NCBI GenBank assembly: GCA_950022295.1
Contig: OX465600.1
Location: 620,001-684,000 of the forward strand
Length of the DNA: 64,000 nt
Direction of reading: 5' to 3'
DNA from: Bromus sterilis
Lineage: Eukaryota > Streptophyta > Magnoliopsida > Poales > Poaceae
Position numbers and translations under genes: made by a program. The first letter of the stretch is position 1. Each line of letters opens with the position of its first letter. Positions 9,703-21,522 of this stretch are shown here, one piece after another. Below the pieces are notes generated by a model that did no database searches, was not told the origin of the DNA, and saw only the letters and a list, made by a program, of their open reading frames with translations.

Positions 9703-12700
9703 ATGTCGGAAACAGAGTTATTGGTGGACGATCTTGGTCGGTGTTCGTTGTTGGACTTGGATCCGATATCATCTCCTGACGAGTCATCCATCTTATCCCT
9801 GGAGATGGAGCGCAAAGAGTTGCTTCAGTCTCTTACCCCCACGATTTCTTGCTGGCTGGACCTGGACGAGCCCTCTGGAACATCAACTTCCTCCTACTAC
9901 TTGCACAAGAAGAAGAAGAAGAAGTTTTCCATCTTGCAGGAGGATTTCGAGGATTTGGGCCACCGGATGCTATCCTTGTCGCATTTCCTTTCGATTTCCC
10001 ATGCCTCCGTCCCCTTGTACAAGGCTGACGAGCTGGTTAGCGCAACATCCAAATTAAAGAAAATCTCGGACCATCACTACAACAACGAGGCAGCCATGGA
10101 GTCGACCACCCAGAACCAGAAGGATGATAAGGAGAAGGAGGTGATGTTGTCCAACGAGTTGTTGCGCCTCTCCTCCAAAGTCATGGAAAGGCCCTACCTT
10201 TTCAAAAATGAGTTGGCCATGTTGTTTACCAAGGAGGAAGAGGAGGAGTATGAGAGGCTGAGAGGGAGGCAGCTGAGAGGGAGAAGCAGAGGGAGATGGA
10301 GTGGAAGACGTTGTCGAGGAGGCAGAGGAAGCAGAGGAGGAAGCAGGAGATTGTGGAGGATGACGACGAGCAGGAAATAACAAGACCCCCCCCCCCCCCC
10401 CCCCCAACGCCAACGGAGGAAGTAATCAAAGAGTCGATGAATTTCGAGCTGCGATTTTTCGATGGCCAGCGTCGCGTCTGGGAACGCTCAAATGGCAGCA
10501 TGGCCGGACGCTGCGGTGGCTTTCAAGATAAAAGTAAGTACTAGTACCATCAACTTTATTTCTTTGTTAGTCTGCAGTTTGCTCTTGATTTCTGAGTTTG
10601 GCTTTGGTGCTGCAGCCACATTGAGTCCTATGCAGTTTACGCACTGCACACCCACACCAGGCATCACCCCGCCCCGTGCTGCTGTCACTGAGGCCACCCT
10701 GCAGGTCTACTCCTTCAAAATCGCCCAACTGAAAAACAACCTCAATTGGCCACTCTATGTGTACGGTGTGGTCGCTGCCCGAGACACCGTTGACCGCAAC
10801 CGCAACCTTCTCTTCTCTCGCTCAAGGATTATGTGCCAAGTGCTCACTCAGAATGTATGTATTCACTTTTCTTCTTCTTCTTCTTCTTCTTCTTCATCAG
10901 GTAATGATCTTGATGTACTGCTTGCAGGACTGTTGTTTGTGCTTGACTGGCCCGTCTCGTGCAATTCTAGCCATGGACCCTGTTGACTTTGAGGTCGAAC
11001 TAAAGCTATGTGATGGAGATGATGAGCTCAAAGATAAAGAATTGTTCTGTCTTCGCACCCGTTACGACCCAGCAGACAACTGTGAGCAGCGATCTTTATC
11101 CTTGAATAGCTTCTTGTGTAGAGCAGAGTTGAGCGTCCAGACTATTCCTAGAGCGGTCCAGGCCACTATCTTGTCTGTTCGTGTTGTTGGACTTGGAGGT
11201 GGGTTTCCTTTCAAATCTGGATGCCAAGTTGCATGTTCATCTTCTACTTCATCAGCCACAAGTGAGAAAGTTGTGTTGCTTGATTCTGTTGAAGAAATTC
11301 CTCAAGATGGACTGGATGGTTACCTTCCTTTGTCAAGGAAGGTTGTTTCGGTAGAATCACAAGGGGGGTTGGATGTTGTGGTAAAAGCCTACCAAGGATC
11401 TGGTTCAACATCGGGCAGTGTTTACTTTCCTACCCAGTATTGCAACATAAGTCAGGGTAGATGTTTGGTCAGTGGCTCCGAGGTGGAGATCACCGTCGCT
11501 TGGTCCCGGCTTGTCCGAGACAAGATGGATATGTTGATGGACGGATACATGGCGGCGGCGGAGGAAACAAACTTGGTGGATGCTCTTTGTCGCTACTGTA
11601 AGATCCTCAAGTGGGAGAACGATTTTCTGAGGAGTGAGGTCGTCTCCCGGGGCCTGGCCACAATTGCTGGAAAGAAGGCTTATCAAAATCGGCATTCTGA
11701 TGGAAGATCACTAACTCTCAAATCACCTCAACTCAGAGAGGAGTTGTCCATCATTGAGGTCGGGAGTTTGCCTCTGGTGAGCTTGCCATACCTTGTTCCT
11801 CATCATGAGGAGGCCCTTGATCTACTCTTGCACCAGTCGCACAACTTGGCCTACCGGTTACAATCTGCTATCCAACTCGGTCCCATTACAAATGTCAGAT
11901 TACTATATCTCCTCTCGAAAACATGTGCGAGTATCTCCACAAGTATAGCGACGCATGCATCGCCAACTTCAAGTTGCAAATCTGATGAGGATTCAAGCAC
12001 TACATCTTCTCTTTACAAACAGTATCGTATCAGCTGGGAATCCACTTGGGGCAGTCCGGTACTAAGGTGTGGCAGCTTCCATGATATAAGTAAGAATCCC
12101 TTTTCTTTATCAATATGCATTTCGATCTGCTCTCCTTCTTGTACAGTATAATTTAGGTTTTAGTCGTAATTGCTACACTAGTAGATTTACATGACAGTAC
12201 CCACATTTTTTGGAACTAGCAGCTAGCAGTGTTTTGTGCTGTTATTACATTGCTTATCAGTGATTTAAATGATATAAGTAAGAGTCATTGATCCATGCTG
12301 CGTATCTCACCCAACTTAAATCTTGCTAGTCAGCTTTGTTTCCCTTTTCTTTCTCATTATGCATTTCTGTTCTCCTTGTACAGTATTAGTTTTAGTAATT
12401 GCTAGATTTACATGACAATACCCACATTGTTTGGAACTAGCAGTGTTTTGTGCTGGTATTACATGCTTATCATAATGCTGATAGTCTATTTGTGTCTGTC
12501 AAATAAGTTATTTGGCTTATTTGAGTGACATTTTGTTGGAAGTGGCAAATATGAGGGCTCTATAATATTTCTATCCTTTGATTTATTAATTTCTACATTT
12601 ATATAACACCACACACATTGATGTTGCAGCTACACTGTCTCCTATGTACTTTACCCCCTGCACACCTCGTATCATCCCTTTCTCCGCCTTCGCCACCGAG

Positions 12701-13696
12701 GCCTTGCAGATCTACTCCTTCAGAATCTTTGACCTAGATGACAAGTTGATGTGGCCACTATATGTGTATGGCGTGGTCGCCGCTCGAGACACCATGGACG
12801 GTAACCGCAACCTTCTCTTCTCTCGCTCCAGGACTAACTGCCAAGTACTCACAGAAAAGGTATGTATACAATTTGCACCGCGTATCAGCACGGTTATGGC
12901 TGTATTTTTTTAACTAAAAATAAACCATGTCAAACTTGCTCCCCTTTCTTTTATCAAGAACAAAAAGGTCATTGTGAGTTTCTTCGTAAGAAAAACTTGT
13001 GATGGTCTATATAAATTTAGTGCTTTGTAATACTTGCATATTATCTCATATGTTTGAGTAAAGCGTTAGTAATGATAATGGTGGTGATGATGTTTGCAGG
13101 ATTGTTTTTTGCACTTGACTGGCCCTTGTCGTGCTATTCTGGCTGAGTACCCTGTTGACTTTGAAGTCGAACTAAGGATAAAATATGGAACAGAGTCCCA
13201 AGATAAAGCATTGATCAGTTGTACTAACCATCACCATTTCAGTGCTCGCACTGCTCTTTTCCTTGGCTGCCTGTGTTCAGCAGAGTTAAGACTTGCGACT
13301 CTGGATAGAGTGGTCCAGGCCACTATCTTGTCTGTTCGTGTTGTTGGAGAGGGGTATCCTTCTGAAGCTGCATGCCAAGTTGCTTGCTATGTGTCTACTC
13401 GTGATTCAAAGGCTATTGGTCCTCCATCCAGACTAGTTGTGTTGGTTGATGACACTCATGCAGGATCAGATGGTTACCTTAATCTGTCAAGGAAAGTTGT
13501 TTCCGCGGTAGCCGGAGGATCACTGAGCATTATCGTGAAAGCCTGCACAGAATCTGTGGTTCACCGAGCCCAGATTAAGTTTGATACCAAACATTGTCAA
13601 ATAAGCACTGGAGAATGTGATTTGGGGGAATGGAAGCTACAAGTTGTTATTGCTTGGTCCCTGCTTGTGAGGGACAAGCTCGACAACTTTGCGTAG
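9703..13696 (+). CDS. Protein with two DUF6598 domains, probably frameshifted in exon 1
   Basis: Five coding exons: 9703-10533, 10616-10854, 10928-12089, 12630-12859 and 13100-13696. Exons 2-3 encode one DUF6598 domain (TTLSPMQFTHCTP, WPLYVYGVVAARDTVDRNRN, LTGPSRAI, LSRKVVSVE, ITVAWSRLVRDK) and exons 4-5 a second with the same intron positions and phases, so the gene grew by internal duplication. A helical linker of about 200 residues lies between. Exon 1 encodes an acidic/lysine-rich region with a charged helix and a proline run encoded by 20 consecutive C (10386-10405). Exon 1 does not keep frame: the N-terminus is open in one frame up to about YERLR (10265), and the coherent continuation AEREKQREMEWKTL is in another, consistent with a net loss of one base (for example 4 bp) in the GA-rich tract. 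All other exons are in phase. DUF6598 is a grass-enriched family of unknown function. The locus may be a recent pseudogene or the frameshift an error. Confidence 0.8.
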
Positions 13697-14441
13697 GGCT
13701 TGAAGAAGATTCTTGTTTGTTTGCTTCATGCTAAGTAAAGCTTTTGTGATCAAACTTGGAATTAATATATATATTTCTGTATGTTTTATCTATTTTCTTA
13801 TGTGATCGCATTTGAAGAACTAGACTATTTATTTTCTTATGTGATCACATTTGAAGAAGTAGACCAATGTAACTGCTGGGGAGGTACCTTTTTATTATTT
13901 AATTATATTGAGTTTCTTTGGAGTCGGGGACTGGAAATTGGGTATTCTGGGGAAGTAGAATTGATGAATGGAGTCAGTTTTGGTTGTGTTGCATCTAATT
14001 TGGGTTTTTAAAATTAAATTTTAGAAGGCCACAACTTTTTCACCCGTTGGAATCAATGGGATGGTGACAAAAGTTCACGAACTGGCCACTTGCATATATG
14101 TACTACTCATAACGACACTTATTATGGATCGAAGGGAGTATAAAATACTCCGTACTTATTAGCGAGATACACGAGTTTCCCTTTGATAGTCTGCATATGA
14201 GCTCAAGCGGATGTTCCAGGCGGCCGGGCTGGGCTGATGATTTGTCAAAACCAAAGCAAAATAGAATTTATAGTAGAGTTTGACTCAAGTATATAAGAGC
14301 ACAATTTCAGCAAGGTATATTTAATTGACATGCTGTCACAACCCGAACTTGTTCTAGGAACATAATCATAGCTAGATGGAAACGAGTAAGAAGGCTAGGG
14401 GGTTTGAGCTGTGGTTCCAGAGGAATATCCATTTTCTACTA
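13697..14441. other. 3' flank of the DUF6598 gene, no gene seen
   Basis: Contains the probable 3' UTR (AT-rich, with the repeated segment TATTTTCTTATGTGATC at about 13790 and 13830) and, near 14106-14165, what looks like a decayed half Stowaway element. No coding signature was found. Confidence 0.5.
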
Positions 14442-14678
14442 CTCCCTCAATTCCACAATGTAGTGCGCCCATAGTTATCGAGATTCAAGTTTGACCATAA
14501 ATTAAACCAACGAGACCTATTGCGGCGGGAGAAAAAATTATACCATTGAATTTGTATTCGAAAGAAGTTTTCGATGATATAATTTTTATTCCCGCCGTAG
14601 TTGGTCTCGGTGGTCTAATTTATGGTCAAACTTTAATCTCGGTAACCGCGGGCGCACTACATTGTGGAATGGAGTGAG
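14442..14678. mobile_element. Stowaway-type MITE, 237 bp, TSD TA
   Basis: Starts CTCCCTCAATTCCACAATG and ends with the near complement CATTGTGGAATGGAGTGAG, flanked by TA on both sides. The pairing continues inward (GTTTGACCATAAATTA with TAATTTATGGTCAAAC), so the whole element folds into a long hairpin. Confidence 0.85.
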
Positions 14679-14798
14679 TATAAGATACATATATGTTTAC
14701 AAGAGAAAGTCTCAATAATGCCCGATGGGTTATAGGCGCACATTGCTGGCTCTTATATAAAACCCGACAACGGTAAGAAAATAAACCGTAACATTAAG

Positions 14799-15870
14799 GC
14801 CAGTGATAGACGCCCGGTCGACCGGCGCTAGTTTTGCGTCGGTTAGACGAGGACCGTCTGATCTCCGCGATTTAACGGTTCAGATTCGCGTGTATTCTTT
14901 CGTTTTTTACTGCAACATTTACGATACCTTTGCAATATTTGCGGTACTTTCGCAACTTTTTTGGTACACGGATGCAAATATTTTATTTTGATGTTTTTTG
15001 CAGCAAAAAAAATTGTAGTAACAAATTTTAAATCGCTGGTGGTAGCATTTTTACTATCGATTGCAACAAAAAATCATAATCCGTCGTTGCTAATCACTTT
15101 ATAACTTTTTCATTGTAACAAAAACTCTTAACAGTAGTAGCAAAAATACACAGCGGTGGAAGCAAAAAATTTAAACGGTTGCAACATTGTGCGTAACAAA
15201 AACATACAACGATTGTAGCAAAAACATACAACGGTTGTAGCAGAAAAACTATGGTTGCAACAAAATTCATCATCGCCGCCGTCGAGGTCATAGCTCCGCA
15301 GTGGTGATGTAGCAAAAATCTTGGTCGGTAGTAGCAAAAACATAAAACAGTAGAAACAAAATGGTTCACTGGTTGCAACATTACATACTCAGATATTCCC
15401 CCAGTACATTGTGCGTTGTAGCAAAAACACCAGTTTGTACCTTTGTAGCAAAAATATGATATGGTTGTAGCAAAAAAAATGATGGCCGTGCACGGAGCTG
15501 CTCATGGCCATGGCGGCCATGGCCGGCGACGTGGGGGTACGGGGAGGTGCGGGCTTGATGGAGGAGGGCCGGGACGAGCGCGGCTGGTCGGGGAGGGGCC
15601 GGATCTGGGCAGAGGGAGAACGCCGGCGAGGTCCCGAAAGCACGGCGGTGAGCTCCTCGAGCCATGGACATGGCGGATCAGTGTGGTGGACGGCCATGGC
15701 GCGGTTGACGGCGGCGCCACGAGGTGCACAACCATGGCAGCAGGCGGCGGTGGGCGGCGCGTGCGATGCACAACCATGAAGGCGGGCGGCGAACGGCGCA
15801 TGAAAAAGACACTAGCGCAAGGCGCTGAGGAAGGCGACCGGCGAATCGGTACACCGGTCGGTCGGTTGTA
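14799..15870 (+). mobile_element. Mutator-like non-autonomous repeat, copy B, with GC-rich cargo
   Basis: Flanked by AACATTAAG (14790-14798) and AACATTAGC (15871-15879), near-identical 9-mers of the length made by Mutator-like elements. The ends carry related CCGGTCGACCGGCG and ACCGGTCGGTCGG words in inverted arrangement. Inside are many GTTGTAGCAAAAA/GGTTGCAACA words, then a 320-bp GC-rich stretch (15480-15800) with no recognisable protein match by eye. Copy A (8444-9406) is inverted relative to it. A Pack-MULE-like identity is an inference; a hAT or unknown class is possible. Confidence 0.6.
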
Positions 15871-15879
15871 AACATTAGC

Positions 15880-16203
15880 CTAACATTAAACAATAAAGGT
15901 TAATCAGGCGGGCAATGTGAACCGCATGATCCCTTTCTTCACCAGCGCTTCTAGTCGTTCGATAACTGAACCGTTATGCAGTGTTTATGCAGATTTTTTA
16001 AACCATGCAAGTATATCATATGTGATCGTTTGCTATCATAACACACAATCCACACGTTATGAAAACATGAACCATATGCTTTTCTTACAGTTCCTCATAT
16101 GTCATCGTTTGTAATGATTACGGCAACCGACGCGCAATATAAAGAGGGTCGACACCCATGGCCCTACATCACCATGGGGCCCAGCAGATGACACCACTCT
16201 TTT
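15880..16203. other. Intergenic, nothing recognised
   Basis: AT-rich spacer containing two related words (CATATGTGATCGTTTG at 16017 and CATATGTCATCGTTTG at 16095). No convincing coding or promoter signal apart from the start of the downstream reading frame. Confidence 0.4.
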
Positions 16204-17229
16204 TTGCTCCGCAAGGGCCGCATCGCCCACGACGTCTCTCGCATGATGCCGAACTTCATCGCCAACCGATTGACGGCCTTTCTACTTCGACATATGTCAC
16301 GAACGTTGAGGGCGGCATTGCCCCTCAATGTTGATGCTTCATCACTATCACAACAAACCAGGGGTAGCGCTAGTACCTTGAGCGTTGGCGATAACGGCGA
16401 TGCCCCCACACAACGTCATCTCCAACACCATACGTCTTGGGCATCATCGACCATGACAACACAATCTTCAAACCGTGTTGCTGACACTGAAGGTGACACA
16501 TGCTCCTCAGTAGTCGGTACTATGACAACTCTTCAACAACATCACCAGGGGCAATGTTACAAGGCTCTCATTTGTGAGAAGGACCGCCATAGCGCAAGGT
16601 TGATGGTGGTATCGATGGAATGTACCGGCTGCCAGCAGGAGCCGAGGACGATGTTCTCACTTGATCAACCAACAACTTGGTCACAAAATCTACACATGGC
16701 CGACGGCAAGGTCAACATCCTTGTACACACGATGAACTCAGTAACATTGGTGCTTGTTTTCGATGTCGACATTGAGATCATCACCACCTTTTCTCTATCG
16801 GAGTATCGTTAGGACGTCCCATTAGTGACCATGTCGGTGGTATCTGGACACTTATGCATCTACATAGATAAGGGTCCACACACGGTGTTCTGGTTACTCA
16901 CTCCAGATCTTCGGTGGGAGCGACGATACATCTTGGTCAAAAAATGCTATGATTTTTTGTTAGTGGCCTGGGACTGCGGAGGTGGCCTTTTGTTTGCCAT
17001 ATTTAGTAGCGGCCGCTACTACTTGTACAACCTCGGCGAAGCAGATGGGGAAGAGGAACAAGGCGGTGGTAGGAGGCTTGTAGGTGTCAGCTCACTAAAA
17101 ATCAAATATTATGAAATGCCAGAGGTATTCAATAATCCCACTAGTCGGACGGATCTATGGGACTACAAGCCGACACTCATATCATCAGCGAGTATCTTCG
17201 GTGATGATGCCTTCTCGGATCGTTGTTAA
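16204..17229 (+). pseudogene. F-box-associated-domain-like gene, broken by a TAG stop
   Basis: Two stretches, 16204-16812 and 16825-17229, are in the same frame and separated only by TAG at 16810-16812 and four further codons before the next ATG. Joined conceptually, the frame reads as the C-terminal beta-propeller-like part of grass F-box proteins: WSQNLHMADGKVNILVHT, SVVSGHLCIYIDKG, FWLLTPDLRWERRYIL, AWDCGGGLLFAIFSSGRYYLY, a common layout in that family. The expected N-terminal F-box (LPDD..EIL.RLP) is not visible, so the 5' part is missing or diverged. A single intronless exon is typical. Family assignment is from memory of sequence style, hence moderate confidence. Confidence 0.55.
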
Positions 17230-18226
17230 CAACAATCCCTCGACCCCCATGCGTCATTAGTGGGTTATCAAGGGAATGCGAGATATTCTCCGCCATGTGG
17301 TGATGATGCAATCCGCTGTCGCTTCACATTCCCCCTGTACAAGGGATAACACTGTACTAGGGGAGCTTTATGTTCCTCGGCCCAAGTCGCTTCGCATTTA
17401 ACATGCCAAAATCCGTGTCATCTGCACCACAAGGATAAAGAATTTGATAGGATTAAACAACAGTAAGATGAAGCGGGTTGTTGTCAAAAAAAAAGATGAA
17501 GCGGGCTATTGTAAAAAAATGAAGCGGGCCCCACATCACCGTCCGATCCCAGCAGCCCCACCCAATAGCGAGCGACCATTTATCTCTTCTTCCTCGTGCT
17601 TTCGTCACCACCGATTAAAATTCAACGGTCTAAAATCCCCATCATCATCATCGTCATTATCGCGGACCACAAGAAACACACGAGGAAACGAATTAGTAAC
17701 AACTTAAAATTCACGCTAGGTCGAGGCATGGCTAATTTTGGTCGTGTTAATTAATGGCTGCAAGGTTTCCCACAAGAAAACTAAAATTGGTCCCAAAATA
17801 AACAACAAAATCCGGTATTTATTAGTAGGTAAAGATTTATAACGCGCTAAATAAATAAAAGGAAATCGTCATCATCCATCATCGACGACTAGGTCTAGGA
17901 GGAGCAGGAATTAGACTGGACTATAGGATTAAGCTGGAAGCGGGGCCCACATCGCCGCGAGATTCTTCCGGCGGCGGTCCCACCCAGCAGCGACCCATTG
18001 ATTGACTCTTCTTCTTCCTCCTCCCGTCCGTCTTTCTCCCTCACTCACCTCACCTCACCTCACCACCAATTATTTTTTATAATCAAACAACACAAGACGA
18101 GAAATCTGGCAACTCTGGTCCGGGCGATTCGGCTCCGGCGCCGGCTGCTTCTTTCTCTGCTTGCTCCTCGCCGTCCGCCGTCCGTCCGTCCGTCCAGCGT
18201 TTCCTGCTCGGCTCCAAGAAAGCTAG
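17230..18226. other. Upstream region and 5' UTR of the RINGv gene
   Basis: Non-coding. A segment near 17520-17600 (GAAGCGGGCCCCACATC.., CCCACCCA.TAGCGA, TCTCTTCTTCCTC) is repeated in diverged form near 17938-18025, immediately before the likely transcribed leader, suggesting a duplicated core promoter. The leader is pyrimidine-rich with a CACCT run at 18045-18063 and a CCGTC tetramer repeat at 18172-18195. Confidence 0.45.
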
Positions 18227-18889
18227 GTAATAAAGGACCCCCCTTTCCTTCTTTCCTTCCCCTGCTGCCTGTGCCTGCGGGTCGCCGTCTCACCGGACGG
18301 ATTTCTCTTCCCTCTCATCTCCTCTCCTCTCCGGTGCTGCTGCAGGCGCCGGCCATTCCTCTCGGTCTCGGTCTCCTCAAGCTGCTGCTAGATCGATCTA
18401 CTCAAACTCAACCAGGACAGCCCACCCCAGATTTATCGATTCTGTCCTGTCCACTCGTCTAGTAGTAAGCATTTCGTCCCCTTGCTTATCTAATCTAGAC
18501 CTGCCGGATCCCACTTATATTCCACCTAATCTCGCAACCTCCGTCCGTCAGGGTCCCCCTACTTGCAAATTTCGCAGTTAACTTAGATGCCCTTGTTCCT
18601 ACTAATTTTGTGTTCTCCTCTAATCTTAGCTCCACCATTATTCATCAATTCATTTCGCTTACTCAATTATTTCACCTCAGTCACTAACAAAGATCTGCAT
18701 CTGCTAGCTACTACTACTATTATTCATCAATCGGGTCGGTTGCCAACCGATTCCTCACCGAATCATCTTACCTTACTTAATACGAGTAGCGACAAACATC
18801 TTGAGTTTCTTTCTCTCATTAACCAACTATCTGTCTGTGGTAGCACATAGTTTGGTTACTCACCTTAGTTTTTCCCCACCTTTTTACAG
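18227..18889 (+). other. Probable 5' UTR intron of the RINGv gene
   Basis: A donor AG|GTAATA at 18227 and a pyrimidine tract with acceptor TTTTTACAG ending at 18889 bracket a 663-bp AT-rich stretch 66 bases before the start codon. Leader introns are common in this kind of plant gene. Based on splice consensus only; no transcript evidence. Confidence 0.45.
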
Positions 18890-18955
18890 GCCGAGTGTTA
18901 TATAAGGCGTGCATTTAAGCTTCGAACAAGGATCGCCGGTCGATCGATTTGCTCG

Positions 18956-21155
18956 ATGGGCGTCGACGAGCAAGACGTGCAGCAACCGGATGGTGGTGCA
19001 ACGCCTGATGCCGTCAAGTCACCCACGTCAGACCACGATAAAAAGCCGAGCGCCACCCGTGTATCCAATTGCAGCACCGACAAAGACGATGGCCTCTCTC
19101 TCTGCCGGGTGTGCCATTGCGTGGAGCCTGATCTGAGAGGCGAGTCTGCGCTGGGTTTCCTAGGCATCATACCACCTTCTCCAGATACTTCCAGCGCAAG
19201 GACCGACAAGGACCCAAGCAAGGACGTCACCAAGACCTCCACCACCAAGGATGGCTCCGACGCTCCGGCATTTCTCGAGTTCATAAGCCCCGAGGGGGAA
19301 ATCTTCAAGTGCGACATCGAGTCAGGCCCTTTGCAGCAGCAGGACGGCATCGTGAACCTGGGATGCTCCTGCAAGAATGAGCTCGCCCTTGCGCACTACG
19401 CGTGCGCGCTCAAGTGGTTCATCAGCCACGGGTCCACCGTGTGCGAGATATGCGGGAATGTTGCCACAAACGTCAGGCCCGAGGATTTCAACATGGTGCT
19501 CGCCTCCTTGAAGGATTACGAAGCTCTCAAGGAAAGGACGTCTACAGGAGAATTGTCTTACTTGCAGTACAGGTCGGATGCTTCTGTCGATCCGATCGCC
19601 CTCGCGGCGATACGGAGGCAGCGGCTTTGCGAGATATCATCGTGGTTCAACCCTCACAATTCACATTTTGTGTTCTCTCAGAGGCACAATGAGGAAGTGC
19701 CACTTAGCCCGAGCAATAATTCCGTAGACCATAGTGTTGTGGCTGCGAGGGCAGCACAGGCCAGGCGGAGTTTTGGCAGTAGTGGAGCTTTTGTTGCTAT
19801 CGCCCTCGGTTTTGTTCTTCTTGCTTGGTTTGTTGCTCCACATTTTGGCAAGGTATCTATCTATTCATCAAAGCTTCATTCTTATTTCTGTGTATGCTGT
19901 GGCATCTGAAAGATAAAACTTGGTGCCACTCTTCTGGACAGGAGTCGGACCATTCAAATTTCTTCAGAATTTTGTTCACAAGCGCAGATAAACATTCCTG
20001 ACAAGCGTAGATAGACAAACCTTATATAGTTATATTTGTGTCCAGTGGAATTACATGCAACCATTTTAGATGAAAATTCAGCTGGACATCTTTTCTAAGG
20101 AACCTGATGATATTGCTAGTGGCCTAAAACAGCTGTTATAATCTTGTGGTCCCTATCAAATTTATCTTCTGAATGTTGTGCGCATCTTAAAATTATCAGT
20201 GCACACTGCTGTTATGCACCAGCACATACTTTTTTATGTTGAATACACAGACCTTATAGTTGTGTTAAAAAAGGTACTGTGCATAAAATATTTCCGGACA
20301 AACATTCAGCACTTCACTCATTGTAAGATGAACTGACGACATTTCTAGAGGCATTGGAAGCTGTTTTAATCTTGTAGGAGTACTTTCTATCAGCTTTATC
20401 TTCTAAATGTAGTCTGCATCTTATAATTATCAGTGCACATTGCTATTGTGCACCAACACATATTTGTGTATGTATGATAGGCATCTCTGTTTTTTTTTCT
20501 TTACAAAACAGATCACTACAGTAACGGCTAGTGATATGTCATAAGTTAAGCGGTTTGTTTTTATTTAAAAGTTGTGTGAGTAGAGCACTGAACTGCTTGT
20601 AGATCTAAGCTAAGATAGTGTGAACCATACAACTTAGATGCATGTGGCTATGATTACGTTCTCAGGTTGTAATCTCATAATGTTCGTAAGTGCAAATATT
20701 TGAATTTCCTTGTATTGTGTATGGTGTTAACTGCATTTATAAGCACTATTCCTATGAATCGAATATTGACCAGAAGTGTGATGTTTTCCCTCTTTTTTTT
20801 TGATTTGAAATTTCTGTGCAGAGAGCTGCTGCGATCATTCTTCATATGCTTCTGGGAGGCCTATGCTCATTGACTATAATTATATCGCTGAGATTTGTAA
20901 GTACACTACTATTCTCAAACATTATTAGCATGTTGTGAACTTTTACTGCTAGCGCTTATATTCAGATGATGCTTGCTGCTGGTGGCACTGTTTCTGTGAA
21001 TGCATATGGTTGTAATTCTCATCATCATTGTACATCTGCAGGTGTTCCCGAGGATCCAGTTTGGATCGATGCGATGCTGGGCGATCCTGTTTGTGTCCTG
21101 GTTCCTCGTGTTTGGAGTGTGGGCTTCGCGAACCCGCAGCATACGCCACACTTGA
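18956..21155 (+). CDS. RINGv (RING-CH) zinc finger membrane protein, MARCH-type E3 ligase-like
   Basis: Exons 18956-19852, 20822-20896 and 21042-21155 join in phase to a 361-residue protein. The C4HC3 RINGv finger is split: CRVCHC near residue 50, then about 80 residues including LGFLGIIPP, then LGCSCKNELALAHYACALKWFISHGSTVCEICG near residues 135-170. After the finger come VRPEDFN and LKDYEALKERT, then WFNPHNS, and three hydrophobic segments near the C-terminus (FVAIALGFVLLAWFVAPHFGK at the end of exon 1; exon 2 almost wholly hydrophobic; exon 3 WAILFVSWFLVFGVWAS). This layout matches a plant family annotated as RING/FYVE/PHD-like proteins; a membrane-anchored E2-dependent ubiquitin ligase role is inferred from the finger. 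The gene is convergent with its downstream neighbour. No lesion is seen. Confidence 0.92.
20090..20470. repeat. Diverged tandem duplication inside intron 1 of the RINGv gene
   Basis: Segments of about 200 bp at 20060-20250 and 20290-20470 share order and wording: GGACA..., TTTCTAAGGAACCTGATGA / TTGTAAGATGAACTGACGA, AGCTGTTATAATCTTGT / AGCTGTTTTAATCTTGT, then ATCTTAAAATTATCAGTGCACA / ATCTTATAATTATCAGTGCACA (quoted in part) and GCACCARCACATA. This is an old internal duplication without coding content. Confidence 0.7.
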
Positions 21156-21522
21156 TGATCGTATCGAGCGTATGTATCCTCGGTCAGTCGTTGTGAGGAT
21201 TTAGGACCGCAAGAGTAGCAGCGTTAGGTATTGCGCCCCTGTCTATATTCACCGCTACACCATGTACGTATTACTTTAAATAGCTGGAGCATGTAAGATG
21301 TAGTGCATGTTTGGGTAAGAAAAACAAGGGGAGTTATGTTGATGAATGGTGAGTGCTGTGGCAATCTGCTGTTGAGTTGAGACATTCCTGCTAGAGTACA
21401 TACAGTTGAGTGTTTGCAAAACAATACATACAGTAGGGAGTCTATATTTGTTGAAAGTAAGTAAGTAACCCCTTGGATGTTGATAAAAGGAGAAAAGGTA
21501 GGCTTGTGGCAAGTTGTAAGTC
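21156..21522. other. Convergent intergenic spacer (RINGv 3' end and membrane-protein 3' end)
   Basis: A 367-bp spacer holding both 3' UTRs. Two TGTACATAC/GTACATACAG-like words occur near 21395 and 21425. No separate gene. Confidence 0.5.

Noticed and set aside
10054..10501. Minus-strand frames opposite DUF6598 exon 1
   Set aside because: Serine/leucine-rich antisense of charged coding repeats; no domain.
15461..15871. Open frames in the GC-rich part of repeat copy B
   Set aside because: No similarity recognised, both strands open by composition; recorded as cargo rather than genes.
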